A stretch of DNA of 64,000 nucleotides, taken from Campylobacter jejuni. GTDB lineage: Bacteria; Campylobacterota; Campylobacteria; Campylobacterales; Campylobacteraceae. Both the position numbers and the translations under genes were made by a program. The notes under the pieces are model-generated. The model was not told the DNA's origin. It saw only the letters and a program-made list of their open reading frames with translations, and made no database searches. Shown piece by piece: positions 27,687 to 36,769 of this stretch. The stretch covers positions 62,001 to 126,000 of the forward strand of contig JACRSG010000001.1 of assembly GCA_014305285.1 (NCBI GenBank). Reading direction: 5' to 3'. Position 1 is the stretch's first letter. Every line of letters begins with the position of its first letter.

Positions 27687-28586
27687 TTATTTTCCTTTTT
27701 GTAAATTTATGGCTTTATTGTGATCATTTATATTTGTGCTGAAAATATGAACCCCAGTATTTTTATCACGCACAAAATATAAATAATCTGTCTTTAAAGG
27801 AAAAATAGCTGCACGAATAGCAGCTAAAGAAACATTGCAAATCGCTTCTTTAGGTAATCCTGTAAATTTATAGGTATTATAAGAGCTATTATCTTGTCTT
27901 ATTCTTTGTGGGGTAACTTTTATATGGGAGTAAATTCCATAATTTAAAGTTCCATCCATTTGAAGCTTCATACCTTTTTTAAGTCGATTGTAAATCACGC
28001 TTGCAACTATAGGCATTTCATTTTCATTGGCAGCTTCTTTTTGTATTACAGAGGCGATGATGATATATTGGTGCCATTTTTTTGGATTATAATCGCCAAA
28101 AATTTTCTCAGAAGTTTTTTTATTGGAAATTTCAGCATGGTTTAAAAGCATCTGAATGAGTAGATTTTCTGTAATACCTTTTGGGATTTTATAAGTTTCT
28201 GATAAAAAAACTCCTTCATCATAAGGAGCTTGATCTTGAAATTCTTTTAAAAGTATATCTTTATCAAGTCCAAGTTGCTTGGCCGCTTGTTCTAAAAAGA
28301 TTATACTTGTTTCTCCTGGGATAAGAGTAATGGTTTCAAGTGCTGCTTTAGCAATAGTGAGTTTATGTAGAAATTCAGCCCTATTTAAATTTTTTGTTCC
28401 TATGTTGATCCAGCCTGATTGGGGGTGTCCTAAAAAAAATAAAATATACTTATCAATACTACTCATCTGATATTTATTTTGCTTTAAATATGTTATAATT
28501 TGAGAAATTGAACCTTGGGGAATAAATACCACAGAATTGCTTTTTAAAGGCTGAGTTAGATGATAAAAAATCCCCAAAATAAACAT
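27687..28586 (-). CDS. mltG: Endolytic transglycosylase MltG-like protein
   Basis: Inner-membrane enzyme thought to cut nascent glycan strands and end their elongation (Cj0529c by position). The frame opens at 28775, but that extension would be read through the whole start region of the divergent asmA-like gene and looks random; ATG at 28586 leads directly into a membrane anchor (MFILGIFYHL). Seen after it: a LysM-like segment, ASVIQKEAANENE with the catalytic-type Glu, IYNRLKKGMKLQMDGTLNYGIY, FTGLPKEAI, and YLYFVRDKNTGVHIFSTN, all MltG signatures. Some start such as TTG one codon earlier is also possible. Confidence 0.88.
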   Translation of the reverse strand: MFILGIFYHLTQPLKSNSVVFIPQGSISQIITYLKQNKYQMSSIDKYILFFLGHPQSGWINIGTKNLNRAEFLHKLTIAKAALETITLIPGETSIIFLEQAAKQLGLDKDILLKEFQDQAPYDEGVFLSETYKIPKGITENLLIQMLLNHAEISNKKTSEKIFGDYNPKKWHQYIIIASVIQKEAANENEMPIVASVIYNRLKKGMKLQMDGTLNYGIYSHIKVTPQRIRQDNSSYNTYKFTGLPKEAICNVSLAAIRAAIFPLKTDYLYFVRDKNTGVHIFSTNINDHNKAINLQKGK

Positions 28587-28602
28587 CAAAAAGAAGTTGC
28601 GT

Positions 28603-31173
28603 ATGAAAAAGAAAATTTTATATATCGTTGCATTTTTTATTGTGCTTATGTTAGCTTTGTTTATAGTGCTTAAAAATGGGATTGTCATCTCTAGTATCCA
28701 ATTTGGTTTTTTAAAATTGGAACAATTATATATTAAATTAGATAAAAAATTAATTGTACGAGCAAAAAATATCACTATAAATGAGACTCAAAATTCCAAA
28801 ATTTCATCACAAATCCAAGCTTCTGATAATGCTTCAACAGAGATTTTAAGAATAACAAAAAATTTAAAATATCTATATACTTTTGTTGAAGAGATTGATA
28901 TACAAAATTTAAATATAAAAGATAATCATGTGCGTATTTTATTTAAAGATAATGAATTTTTCATAGATAATGATTTATTATTTTTAAAATTAACATTACA
29001 GCGTCAAAATAAAGAACTTATAGCGGATATTAAAAAACTTTTATTAAAAGATTATGATTTAAATATTGATGGAAATTTAAGCATCAATACTAAGAGTGAG
29101 TTTTATTATTTTCAAGGTAGAGCAAGTGGAGAATTGCTTGATTTTAACGCAAGTATTTCTTACAAAAATAAAAATTTAGCTTACAAAATAGAAAATTTAA
29201 ACATTAGAAATATTACAGAAATTTTTAAAAGAGTTAATAAAAGAATAGAACTTCCGCAGAAGTTAAATCTTTGGGTAGCGTATAGGGCTAAGGGAGAATT
29301 TTATCATCTAGACTATTTGCAGGGCTTTATAGATTTTGCTAAAGATAATTATTATTTAGACAATATTAGTGCATCAGGTTATGTCAATAATGTCAAAGTT
29401 CGTTTGGATGATAAAATGAATGCTATCAAAATTCCAAAGCTTGATTTAAATTTAAACAAACAAAAGCTCGATTTTGTCTTTAATAAAGCTTTCTATAATG
29501 GCACTGATTTAAGTTCTAGTAAGGTTTATTTATATGATTTGTTTGATGAAAAAAAAGCCGGGATTTATTTGCGTATTAAGTCTGATAATTTAAAATTTGA
29601 TGAAAAACTTGCTAAAGCTTTAGAGGATTATCATTTTTCATTGCCTTTTTATCAAAAAAGTGGAAAAATTAAAAGTGATTTGGAGCTTAAAATTGATTTT
29701 CATGGTAAGGGCGAAATTTCTTATAGTGGTATTTTAGCTTTAGAGAATGCTAGTATTTCTTTAGCTGATTTTAATATTACAAAAGCATTCGTAAAATTAA
29801 ATCAGAATGATTTAAATATAGAAAATGCCAGTATTAAAAATGGGTTTTTAGAAGCTGATTTTAATGCTAAATTTGACTTACAAAAACAGCAAGGAAATTT
29901 CAATACTCAGATTTCAAGGCTTTATTTTGACAATGGAGAACTTTTAGATTTAAAAAATCAAAATGTAGAAGTAAAATTAGATTATTCTAAAGATGTTAAT
30001 ATTAGCATTCCTCAGTGGAATTTGATTTTAAACTTTAAAGATGGACTTGAGGTTAATCTTAATAATCCTAAGGTTTTATTTTCGTTTTCTCCATTGCTTA
30101 AAAAATTTGGATTGATTGATGCTAAAAATGTTTATTATAAAACTTTAAATTTTGAAGATTTCAATGCAAGCGTTAATGATGCTTATTTTAAAAATAATTT
30201 ACTTATTAACGGTCAAACTCCTTATGAAAATGATAGCTTTGATATTATAAAAAATAAGGGCATTATGGAAATTCATACTCAAAGTGATACAGTAAGTGCT
30301 AAAATAAGTTCTGATAATAAAGAAGTTCATTTAAAAAATTTAAGTTATATTTATAAAAAAGATTCCAACTCTTCAAATTCGACATTTGATATTTCCGCTA
30401 ATACCCAAAATATTAGTTTTGGTGGAGCAAATGTGGCTTTAATTTTAGCAGATTCTAATAAAACTTTGGCTTTTGATAGGATAGAGGCTGATTTAAAAGG
30501 CAATACTTTAAATCTTAAAAGTTCTAGAGGGAATGCAAAATTCGATCTTTATTATTCTCCTAATGATTTAAATTTAAACGTTAGTAATATTGATGATAAT
30601 TATTTAAATGAGTTTTTGCAAAAGCAAGCTGTACAAGATGGAGTATTTAACTTAAACATAAAAGGAAATGGATTGGAGTATTTTGATGGGCAGATCGATT
30701 TTAAAAATACTTATGTGAAGGATTTAAAAGGTATAAATCAGCTTATTTCTTTTATCGATACTGTGCCAAGTTTATTGATGTTTAAATCTCCAACTTTTAA
30801 TCAAAAAGGTTTAAGCTTGCATGATGGAAAAATTGTTTTTAATAGAAAAAAAGATCTTTTAAGTGTTTCGGCTGTTAATTTAAATGGTGATAGTGTAGAT
30901 ATATATGGATTAGGATCAGTAAATTTAAGATTAAATACAGTGGATTTTAGTTTAGAACTTAAAACTTTAAAATCAGCTTCAGAAGCTATATCTAAGGTGC
31001 CAATTTTAAATTATGTAATTTTAGGTAAAAACCAAGAAATTAGCACGAACTTGAAAATAGACGGAAGCATAGATGATCCTAAATTTCATACTGAAATTTT
31101 AACAGATACTCTAAAAACCCCTTTTAACCTTATTAAAAATATTATACAACTTCCTGCCAATTTACTTAATTAA
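28603..31173 (+). CDS. AsmA/DUF3971-like large envelope protein
   Basis: Likely bridges inner and outer membrane in lipid transport or envelope assembly, as known for AsmA/TamB/YhdP proteins (Cj0530 by position). Seen: an N-terminal membrane anchor (about 5-24), then about 800 residues of beta-rich, Asn/Asp-rich repeats without cysteines, and a C-terminal AsmA-type block (VNLNGDSVDIYGLGSVNLRLNTVDFSLELKTL, shortened here in meaning only). TTG at 28597 and ATG at 28603 are both possible; ATG has AAGAAG six bases before it. Starts only 16 bases from the divergent mltG start. Confidence 0.78.
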   Translation: MKKKILYIVAFFIVLMLALFIVLKNGIVISSIQFGFLKLEQLYIKLDKKLIVRAKNITINETQNSKISSQIQASDNASTEILRITKNLKYLYTFVEEIDIQNLNIKDNHVRILFKDNEFFIDNDLLFLKLTLQRQNKELIADIKKLLLKDYDLNIDGNLSINTKSEFYYFQGRASGELLDFNASISYKNKNLAYKIENLNIRNITEIFKRVNKRIELPQKLNLWVAYRAKGEFYHLDYLQGFIDFAKDNYYLDNISASGYVNNVKVRLDDKMNAIKIPKLDLNLNKQKLDFVFNKAFYNGTDLSSSKVYLYDLFDEKKAGIYLRIKSDNLKFDEKLAKALEDYHFSLPFYQKSGKIKSDLELKIDFHGKGEISYSGILALENASISLADFNITKAFVKLNQNDLNIENASIKNGFLEADFNAKFDLQKQQGNFNTQISRLYFDNGELLDLKNQNVEVKLDYSKDVNISIPQWNLILNFKDGLEVNLNNPKVLFSFSPLLKKFGLIDAKNVYYKTLNFEDFNASVNDAYFKNNLLINGQTPYENDSFDIIKNKGIMEIHTQSDTVSAKISSDNKEVHLKNLSYIYKKDSNSSNSTFDISANTQNISFGGANVALILADSNKTLAFDRIEADLKGNTLNLKSSRGNAKFDLYYSPNDLNLNVSNIDDNYLNEFLQKQAVQDGVFNLNIKGNGLEYFDGQIDFKNTYVKDLKGINQLISFIDTVPSLLMFKSPTFNQKGLSLHDGKIVFNRKKDLLSVSAVNLNGDSVDIYGLGSVNLRLNTVDFSLELKTLKSASEAISKVPILNYVILGKNQEISTNLKIDGSIDDPKFHTEILTDTLKTPFNLIKNIIQLPANLLN

Positions 31174-31177
31174 AAAT

Positions 31178-31215
31178 ATTTAAAGTTTGTTTGAAAACTA
31201 AAACAAACTTTAAAT
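31178..31215 (+). terminator. 15-bp perfect hairpin after the AsmA-like gene
   Basis: Arms atttaaagtttgttt (31178-31192) and aaacaaactttaaat (31201-31215) enclose an 8-base loop, 4 bases after the stop. The stem is AT-rich and a run of nine T follows only 14 bases later, so it may act as terminator or as mRNA 3'-end protector. Confidence 0.65.
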
Positions 31216-31243
31216 TTACTCTTGCATTTTTTTTTATTTGTAA

Positions 31244-31249
31244 TATACT
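31244..31249 (+). promoter_or_regulatory. Candidate -10 box for icd
   Basis: TAATATACT, preceded by a T9 run and TTGCATTTT, gives a TATACT-like box 41 bases before the icd start. T-runs upstream of -10 are typical in Campylobacter. Judged by eye. Confidence 0.4.
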
Positions 31250-31290
31250 TAAAAAATGAAAATAAAAATAAGTATTTTAAAGGACTAAAA

Positions 31291-33495
31291 ATGGAAATTA
31301 CTTATACCTTGACAGATGAGTCGCCAGCTCTTGCGACTTATTCGTTTTTGCCTATAGTGAGAGCTTTTTTAAGTAGAGCACATATAGGAGTAAAAACCTC
31401 AGATATTTCTTTATCTGGAAGGATTTTGGCTACTTTTAGCGAGTATTTAAAAGGGGAGCAAAGATGCGAAGATGCTTTAGAGCTTTTAGGTGAGCTTGTA
31501 AAAAGATCGGATGCAAATCTTATTAAAACACCAAATATTTCAGCTTCTATTCCTCAGCTTAAGGCAGCGATTAAAGAATTGCAAGATAAGGGCTACATGT
31601 TACCAAACTACCCAGATGAGCCAAAAAATGATGAAGAATTGCAAATTAAAACAAAATACCAAAAAGTTTTAGGTTCAGCGGTTAATCCTGTATTAAGACA
31701 AGGAAATTCAGATCGTCGTTCAACAAAAGCAGTAAAAGACTACGCAAAAAACAATCCTTATCGTGTGGTTGAGTTTAATCCAAACTCAAAAACTCGTGTT
31801 TCTTACATGAAAGAAGGGGATTTTTTCTCTAATGAAAAAGCGGTTTTAATCGATCAAGATTGTGTGGCTAATATAGAATTTACAAGCATTGATGGTAAAA
31901 ATGAAATTTTAAAAGAGGGTTTAAAACTTGAAAAAAATGAAATTTTAGACGCTACTTTTATGGATGTAGAGAAACTTCAGGAATTTTATGCAAAAGAAAT
32001 TAAAGCAAGTAAAGATGATGATGTACTTTTTTCTTTGCATTTAAAAGCTACAATGATGAAAGTAAGTGATCCTATACTTTTTGGTTATGCGGTAAAAGTA
32101 TTTTTTAAAGAATTATTTATCGAATTTCAAGATGAATTTGAAAAATTAGGCATTAATCCAAACAATGGCTTAAGCGAGCTTTTAAGCAAGATTGAAAATT
32201 CAAGTAAAAAAGATGAAATTTTGAAAAAATACAATGAAATTTTAGTTAAATCTGCAGATATTTCTATGGTAAATTCAGATAAAGGCATTACAAATCTTCA
32301 TGTTCCAAGTGATGTTATTGTTGATGCTTCTATGCCTGCAATGCTTAAAAATGGTGCAAGATTGTGGGATAGGGAAGGTAAAGAAAAAGATACAAATGCC
32401 GTAATTCCCGATCAAACTTATGCAACTATTTATGAGGCGGTTATTGAAGATTTGCATAAAAATGGCACTTTAAATCCTGCAAAACTTGGCAGTGTATCTA
32501 ATGTAGGTTTAATGGCTAAAAAAGCTCAAGAATATGGTTCGCATGATAAAACCTTTGTGGCTAAGGAAGAGGGGACTTTTAAAATAGTTTCTAATGGTAA
32601 AGTTTTATTAGAGCATAGGGTTAAAAAAGGCGATATTTATAGAGCTAATCAGGCTAAATTTGATGCTGTGCTAAATTGGATTGATTTAGGTATAGAAAGA
32701 TCAGAACTTAGTGGAGCTGAAGCTATTTTTTGGCTAGATAGCAAAAGAGCTAGTAATAAAATCATGATAACTTTGGTACAAAATCGTTTAAAAGAAAAGG
32801 GTAAAAATATAGCTATATTAGCCCCAAAAGAAGCTTGCTTAAGAAGTTTAGAGTTAATTCGAGAGGGTAAAGATGTTATTTCTATCACGGGCAATGTGTT
32901 AAGAGATTATTTAACCGATCTTTTTCCTATTTTAGAGCTTGGAACAAGTGCAAAAATGCTTTCTATTGTGCCTATGTTAAATGGTGGAGCTATGTTTGAA
33001 ACGGGAGCAGGGGGTTCAGCGCCGAAACAAGTAGAACAATTAGTCGAAGAAAATCATTTGCGTTGGGATAGTTTGGGTGAATTTTTGGCTTTGCAAGCAA
33101 GTTTGGAATTTTATGCAAATAAGTGTAGTAGTCACAAAGCGAAGGTTTTAGCAGAATGTCTTGATGAGGCTATAGGCGAATGGCTTGAAAATAATAAAGC
33201 TCCATCAAGAAAAGTTAAAGAAGATGATAATAGGACAAGTCATTTTTACTTAGCAATGTACTTTGCAAATTACTTAGCAAGACAAGCAAGTGATATGGAG
33301 CTTCAAAGCTTTTTTAAAGATATTGCCCTAGAGTTTTCTTCTAATGAAGAGAAAATCAGAGGCGAATTTAATGATGTACAAGGTGTGAAAGTGGATTTGG
33401 GCGGGTATTATAAATTCGATGATGAAAAAGCAAATAAAATCATGCGTCCAAGTGCAACTTTTAATGCTATTTTAGAAAAAATAGGGCAAAGATGA
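31291..33495 (+). CDS. icd: Isocitrate dehydrogenase, monomeric NADP type
   Basis: Oxidises isocitrate to 2-oxoglutarate with NADP. The chosen start MEITYTLTDESPALATYSFLP follows AAGGACTAAAA; a longer frame to 31222 lacks family similarity. The 734-residue size and motifs (NPVLRQGNSDRRST near 130, LHLKATMMKVSDPILFG near 250, MLNGGAMFETGAGGSAPKQ near 565) identify the monomeric IDH-II class rather than the dimeric type. First of the icd-mdh-sucC-sucD-oorDABC run; its stop overlaps mdh by 4 bases. Confidence 0.96.
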   Translation: MEITYTLTDESPALATYSFLPIVRAFLSRAHIGVKTSDISLSGRILATFSEYLKGEQRCEDALELLGELVKRSDANLIKTPNISASIPQLKAAIKELQDKGYMLPNYPDEPKNDEELQIKTKYQKVLGSAVNPVLRQGNSDRRSTKAVKDYAKNNPYRVVEFNPNSKTRVSYMKEGDFFSNEKAVLIDQDCVANIEFTSIDGKNEILKEGLKLEKNEILDATFMDVEKLQEFYAKEIKASKDDDVLFSLHLKATMMKVSDPILFGYAVKVFFKELFIEFQDEFEKLGINPNNGLSELLSKIENSSKKDEILKKYNEILVKSADISMVNSDKGITNLHVPSDVIVDASMPAMLKNGARLWDREGKEKDTNAVIPDQTYATIYEAVIEDLHKNGTLNPAKLGSVSNVGLMAKKAQEYGSHDKTFVAKEEGTFKIVSNGKVLLEHRVKKGDIYRANQAKFDAVLNWIDLGIERSELSGAEAIFWLDSKRASNKIMITLVQNRLKEKGKNIAILAPKEACLRSLELIREGKDVISITGNVLRDYLTDLFPILELGTSAKMLSIVPMLNGGAMFETGAGGSAPKQVEQLVEENHLRWDSLGEFLALQASLEFYANKCSSHKAKVLAECLDEAIGEWLENNKAPSRKVKEDDNRTSHFYLAMYFANYLARQASDMELQSFFKDIALEFSSNEEKIRGEFNDVQGVKVDLGGYYKFDDEKANKIMRPSATFNAILEKIGQR

Positions 33496-34394
33496 AAATC
33501 ACTGTTATAGGGGCTGGTAATGTAGGATCAAGCGTAGCTTATGCTTTGATTTTAAGGGAAATAGCAAATGAAATTGTTTTAGTAGATATTAATGAGGATT
33601 TGCTTTATGCAAAAGAACTAGAACTTACTCAAAGCATAGCTGCTTTAAACTTAAATATAGATTTGATTTGCACTAAAAATTATACTTATACTAAAAATTC
33701 AGATATAGTGCTTTTTAGTGCAGGTTTTGCTAGAAAAGATGATCAAAGTAGAGAAGAATTACTTCAGTTAAATACAAGCATTATGCTTGATTGTGCTAAG
33801 AAAATCAAAGATTTTACAGAAGATCCGCTTTTTATTATTTTAACTAATCCTGTGGATTTTCTACTTAATACTCTTTATGAAAGCGGGATTTTTGTATCAA
33901 AGAAAATTGTAGCCATGGCAGGAGTTTTAGACAATGCGAGATTTAAATACGAGCTTGCCAAAAAACTTAATGTCAAAATGTCAAGCGTGGATACAAGACT
34001 TATCGGTTTTCATAATGATGATATGGTTTTGGTAAAATCTTATGCGAGTGTTAAAAATAAAAACATAGATGAAATTTTAAATGAAGAAGAATTTGATGAT
34101 TTGGAAAATGAAGTTAAAACAGGTGGAGCTAAAGTAATCAAACATCTTAAAACTTCAGCTTATTTAGCCCCTGCTAGTGCTTGTATAAGAATGCTTGAAT
34201 CCATAAGAAGTGGCGAGTTTTTGCCTATGAGTGTGATTTTACATGGAGAATTTGGGGTGCAAAACAAAGCCTTAGGAGTTATGGCAAGATTAGGACTTGA
34301 AGGTGTGATTGAGATCATGAAAATGGATCTTAGTTCGCAAGAAAAAGACAAATTGGAAAAATCTTTAATCAAATATCAATATAAAGGAGAATAA
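33492..34394 (+). CDS. mdh: Malate dehydrogenase (lactate/malate dehydrogenase family)
   Basis: Interconverts malate and oxaloacetate. Seen: GAGNVGSSVAYALI at the N-terminus (NAD fold), FSAGFARKDDQSREELLQLN with the mobile-loop Arg, ILTNPVDFLLN near 116-126, and GFHNDDMVLV near 175 with the catalytic-type His. Length 300 is that of LDH-like malate dehydrogenases. The loop lacks an obvious lactate-type Gln, so malate is favoured, but enzyme specificity cannot be settled by eye. Directly followed by sucC (adjacent stop/start). Confidence 0.92.
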   Translation: MKITVIGAGNVGSSVAYALILREIANEIVLVDINEDLLYAKELELTQSIAALNLNIDLICTKNYTYTKNSDIVLFSAGFARKDDQSREELLQLNTSIMLDCAKKIKDFTEDPLFIILTNPVDFLLNTLYESGIFVSKKIVAMAGVLDNARFKYELAKKLNVKMSSVDTRLIGFHNDDMVLVKSYASVKNKNIDEILNEEEFDDLENEVKTGGAKVIKHLKTSAYLAPASACIRMLESIRSGEFLPMSVILHGEFGVQNKALGVMARLGLEGVIEIMKMDLSSQEKDKLEKSLIKYQYKGE

Positions 34395-35558
34395 ATGAAT
34401 ATACATGAGTATCAAGCAAAAGCAATTTTTGCGGACAATGGTATCCCTACTTTAAAGGGAAAAGTCGCATTTAGCGTAGATGAAGCTGTTGTAAATGCTA
34501 AAGAATTAGGCGGTAGTGTTTGGGCGGTTAAAGCTCAAATTCACGCAGGAGGTCGTGGTCTTGGTGGTGGTGTTAAAATCGCTAAAAATTTAGATGAGGT
34601 AAAAGATTATGCAAGTAAAATTTTAGGAATGAATTTAGTAACTCATCAAACAGGACCTGAAGGCAAACTCGTGCAAAAGCTTTATATAGAAAGTGGTGCT
34701 AATATAGTAAAAGAGTATTATTTGGCTATTTTATTTAATAGAATGGCAGAACAAATTACCATTATCGCGTCAAACGAAGGAGGAATGGATATAGAAAAAG
34801 TAGCCAAAGAAAGTCCTGAGAAGATTGCAAAAGTAGGCATTGATCCACAAATTGGATTTAAAATGTTTCATGGACTTGAAGTAGCAAGAGTTTTGGGACT
34901 TGATAAAGATGAGGGTAAAAAACTCATTTCTATGATAGCTAAACTTTACAAGCTTTATATGGATAAAGATATGAATATGCTTGAAATCAATCCTTTGATT
35001 AAAACAGCAGAAAGGGATTTTTATGCCCTTGATGCAAAATGCAGTTTTGATGACAGTGCGCTTTATCGTCATCCCGAAATTGCTGAACTTAGAGATATTA
35101 CTGAAGAAAATCCTGCCGAAAGAGAAGCGGCTGAATTTGGCTTAAGCTATGTGAAACTAGATGGAGATGTAGCTTGCATGGTAAATGGTGCGGGTTTAGC
35201 AATGGCAACTATGGATATTATTAATTATAGCGGTGCAAAACCTGCAAATTTTTTAGATGTAGGTGGGGGAGCTTCACCTGAAACTGTTGCAAAGGCTTTT
35301 GAAATCATTTTAAGAGATAAAAATGTAAAAGTTATATTTATCAATATTTTTGGCGGTATTGTTCGTTGCGATAGGATAGCGAATGGAATTTTAGAAGCTA
35401 CTAAGAATGTTGAGGTAAATATTCCAATTGTAGTGCGTCTTGATGGTACTAATGCAGCGGAAGCAAAGGCGATTTTAGATAATTCAAATCTTAAAAATAT
35501 CAAAGCAGCAACCAATCTTAAAAATGGTGCAGAGCTTGTAAAAAGTTTAGTAGGATAA
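34395..35558 (+). CDS. sucC: Succinyl-CoA synthetase beta subunit
   Basis: ATP-grasp subunit that couples succinyl-CoA cleavage to nucleoside triphosphate formation. Seen: MNIHEYQAKAIFADNGIP at the start, HAGGRGLGGGVKIAKN near 44-59, and the C-terminal GGIVRCDRIANGI near 318-330 with the CoA-ligase power helix. Length 387 is standard. Paired with sucD 9 bases downstream. Confidence 0.97.
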   Translation: MNIHEYQAKAIFADNGIPTLKGKVAFSVDEAVVNAKELGGSVWAVKAQIHAGGRGLGGGVKIAKNLDEVKDYASKILGMNLVTHQTGPEGKLVQKLYIESGANIVKEYYLAILFNRMAEQITIIASNEGGMDIEKVAKESPEKIAKVGIDPQIGFKMFHGLEVARVLGLDKDEGKKLISMIAKLYKLYMDKDMNMLEINPLIKTAERDFYALDAKCSFDDSALYRHPEIAELRDITEENPAEREAAEFGLSYVKLDGDVACMVNGAGLAMATMDIINYSGAKPANFLDVGGGASPETVAKAFEIILRDKNVKVIFINIFGGIVRCDRIANGILEATKNVEVNIPIVVRLDGTNAAEAKAILDNSNLKNIKAATNLKNGAELVKSLVG

Positions 35559-35567
35559 GGATAGAAA

Positions 35568-36437
35568 ATGAGTATATTGGTTAATAAAAATACAAAAGTA
35601 ATAGTTCAAGGTTTTACAGGCAAAGAAGCAACTTTTCACGCTGAGCAATGCATGGCTTATGGTACAAATATAGTTGGAGGTGTCACTCCTCATAAAGGTG
35701 GGCAAACTCATTTAGGTAAACCGGTTTTTGATACTGTTGCAGATGCGGTTAAAGCAACAAAGGCTGATGTGAGTTTGATCTTTGTGCCTGCTTTTGCTGT
35801 GGGTGATAGTGTGATTGAAGCAGCTGATGCGGGTATTAAGCTTGCAGTTGTAATCACAGAACATACTCCTGTAAAAGATATGATGTTTGCTAAGCAATAT
35901 GCTAATAAAAAAGGTATGAAAATCATTGGACCAAATTGTCCAGGCATTATCACTTCTGAAGAATGTAAGTTAGGTATTATGCCAGGTTTTATTTTTAAAA
36001 AAGGTTGTGTAGGGCTCATTTCAAAAAGTGGAACTTTAACTTATGAAGCTGCTAATCAGGTGGTTCAAGGTGGTTATGGAATTTCTACTGCAGTAGGAAT
36101 TGGCGGTGATCCTATCATAGGTCTTGCTTATAAAGAACTTTTAGGTGAATTTCAAAAAGATGATGAAACTAAAGCTATTATAATGATAGGTGAAATTGGT
36201 GGTAGCTTGGAGGTGGAAGCGGCTAAGTTTATTAAAGAAAATATTAGCAAACCTGTGGTAGCATTCATTGCAGGTGCAACTGCTCCAAAAGGTAAAAGAA
36301 TGGGGCATGCAGGTGCCATAGTAGGAAGTGCTGATGAGAGTGCTGCAGCTAAAAAAGAAGCTTTGAAAAGCTATGGAATTCATGTGGTCGATTCTCCGGC
36401 TTTAATTGGTGAAGAAATCCAAAAAATATTAGGTTAA
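35568..36437 (+). CDS. sucD: Succinyl-CoA synthetase alpha subunit
   Basis: Binds CoA and carries the phosphohistidine. Seen: VQGFTGKEATFHAEQ near 14-28, IGPNCPGIITSEECKLGIMPG near 120-140, and active-site His in MGHAGAIVG near 246. Length 289. AAGGATAG ribosome site upstream. Product feeds from OorDABC made by the genes right after it, so enzyme and substrate generator are encoded together. Confidence 0.97.
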   Translation: MSILVNKNTKVIVQGFTGKEATFHAEQCMAYGTNIVGGVTPHKGGQTHLGKPVFDTVADAVKATKADVSLIFVPAFAVGDSVIEAADAGIKLAVVITEHTPVKDMMFAKQYANKKGMKIIGPNCPGIITSEECKLGIMPGFIFKKGCVGLISKSGTLTYEAANQVVQGGYGISTAVGIGGDPIIGLAYKELLGEFQKDDETKAIIMIGEIGGSLEVEAAKFIKENISKPVVAFIAGATAPKGKRMGHAGAIVGSADESAAAKKEALKSYGIHVVDSPALIGEEIQKILG

Positions 36438-36449
36438 TAAAGGAAAAAC

Positions 36450-36761
36450 ATGAGTATGACAGCTCCAAAAGATACCCCTGTTTGGGTAGATGAGCATAGA
36501 TGTAAAGCATGCAATATTTGTGTCAGCTATTGCCCCGCTGGGGTTTTAGCTATGCGTGATGATGTGCATGCGGTTTTAGGACAAATGATAGAGGTGGTAC
36601 ACCCTGAGTCCTGTATAGGCTGTACTGAGTGTGAGACACATTGCCCTGATTTTGCTATTATGGTGGCAAAAAGAGATGAATTTAAATTTGCCAAACTTAC
36701 TGCTGAGGCTAAAGATAGAGCTGTGGCTGTAAAAAATAACAAATACAAAAAATTAGCATAG
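36450..36761 (+). CDS. oorD: 2-oxoglutarate:acceptor oxidoreductase delta subunit (2x[4Fe-4S])
   Basis: Ferredoxin-like electron subunit of the OorDABC complex. Two cluster motifs are visible: CKACNICVSYCP near 19-30 and CIGCTECETHCP near 53-64. Length 103. Precedes oorA by 8 bases. OorDABC replaces the NAD-linked 2-oxoglutarate dehydrogenase in Campylobacter and is oxygen-labile; electrons go to flavodoxin or ferredoxin. Confidence 0.96.
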   Translation: MSMTAPKDTPVWVDEHRCKACNICVSYCPAGVLAMRDDVHAVLGQMIEVVHPESCIGCTECETHCPDFAIMVAKRDEFKFAKLTAEAKDRAVAVKNNKYKKLA

Positions 36762-36769
36762 GAAAAATA

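Noticed and set aside
28715-28732. TTGGAAC near the start of the AsmA-like gene
   Set aside because: Five bases later is TATATT, not TTGC, and the site is inside coding sequence.
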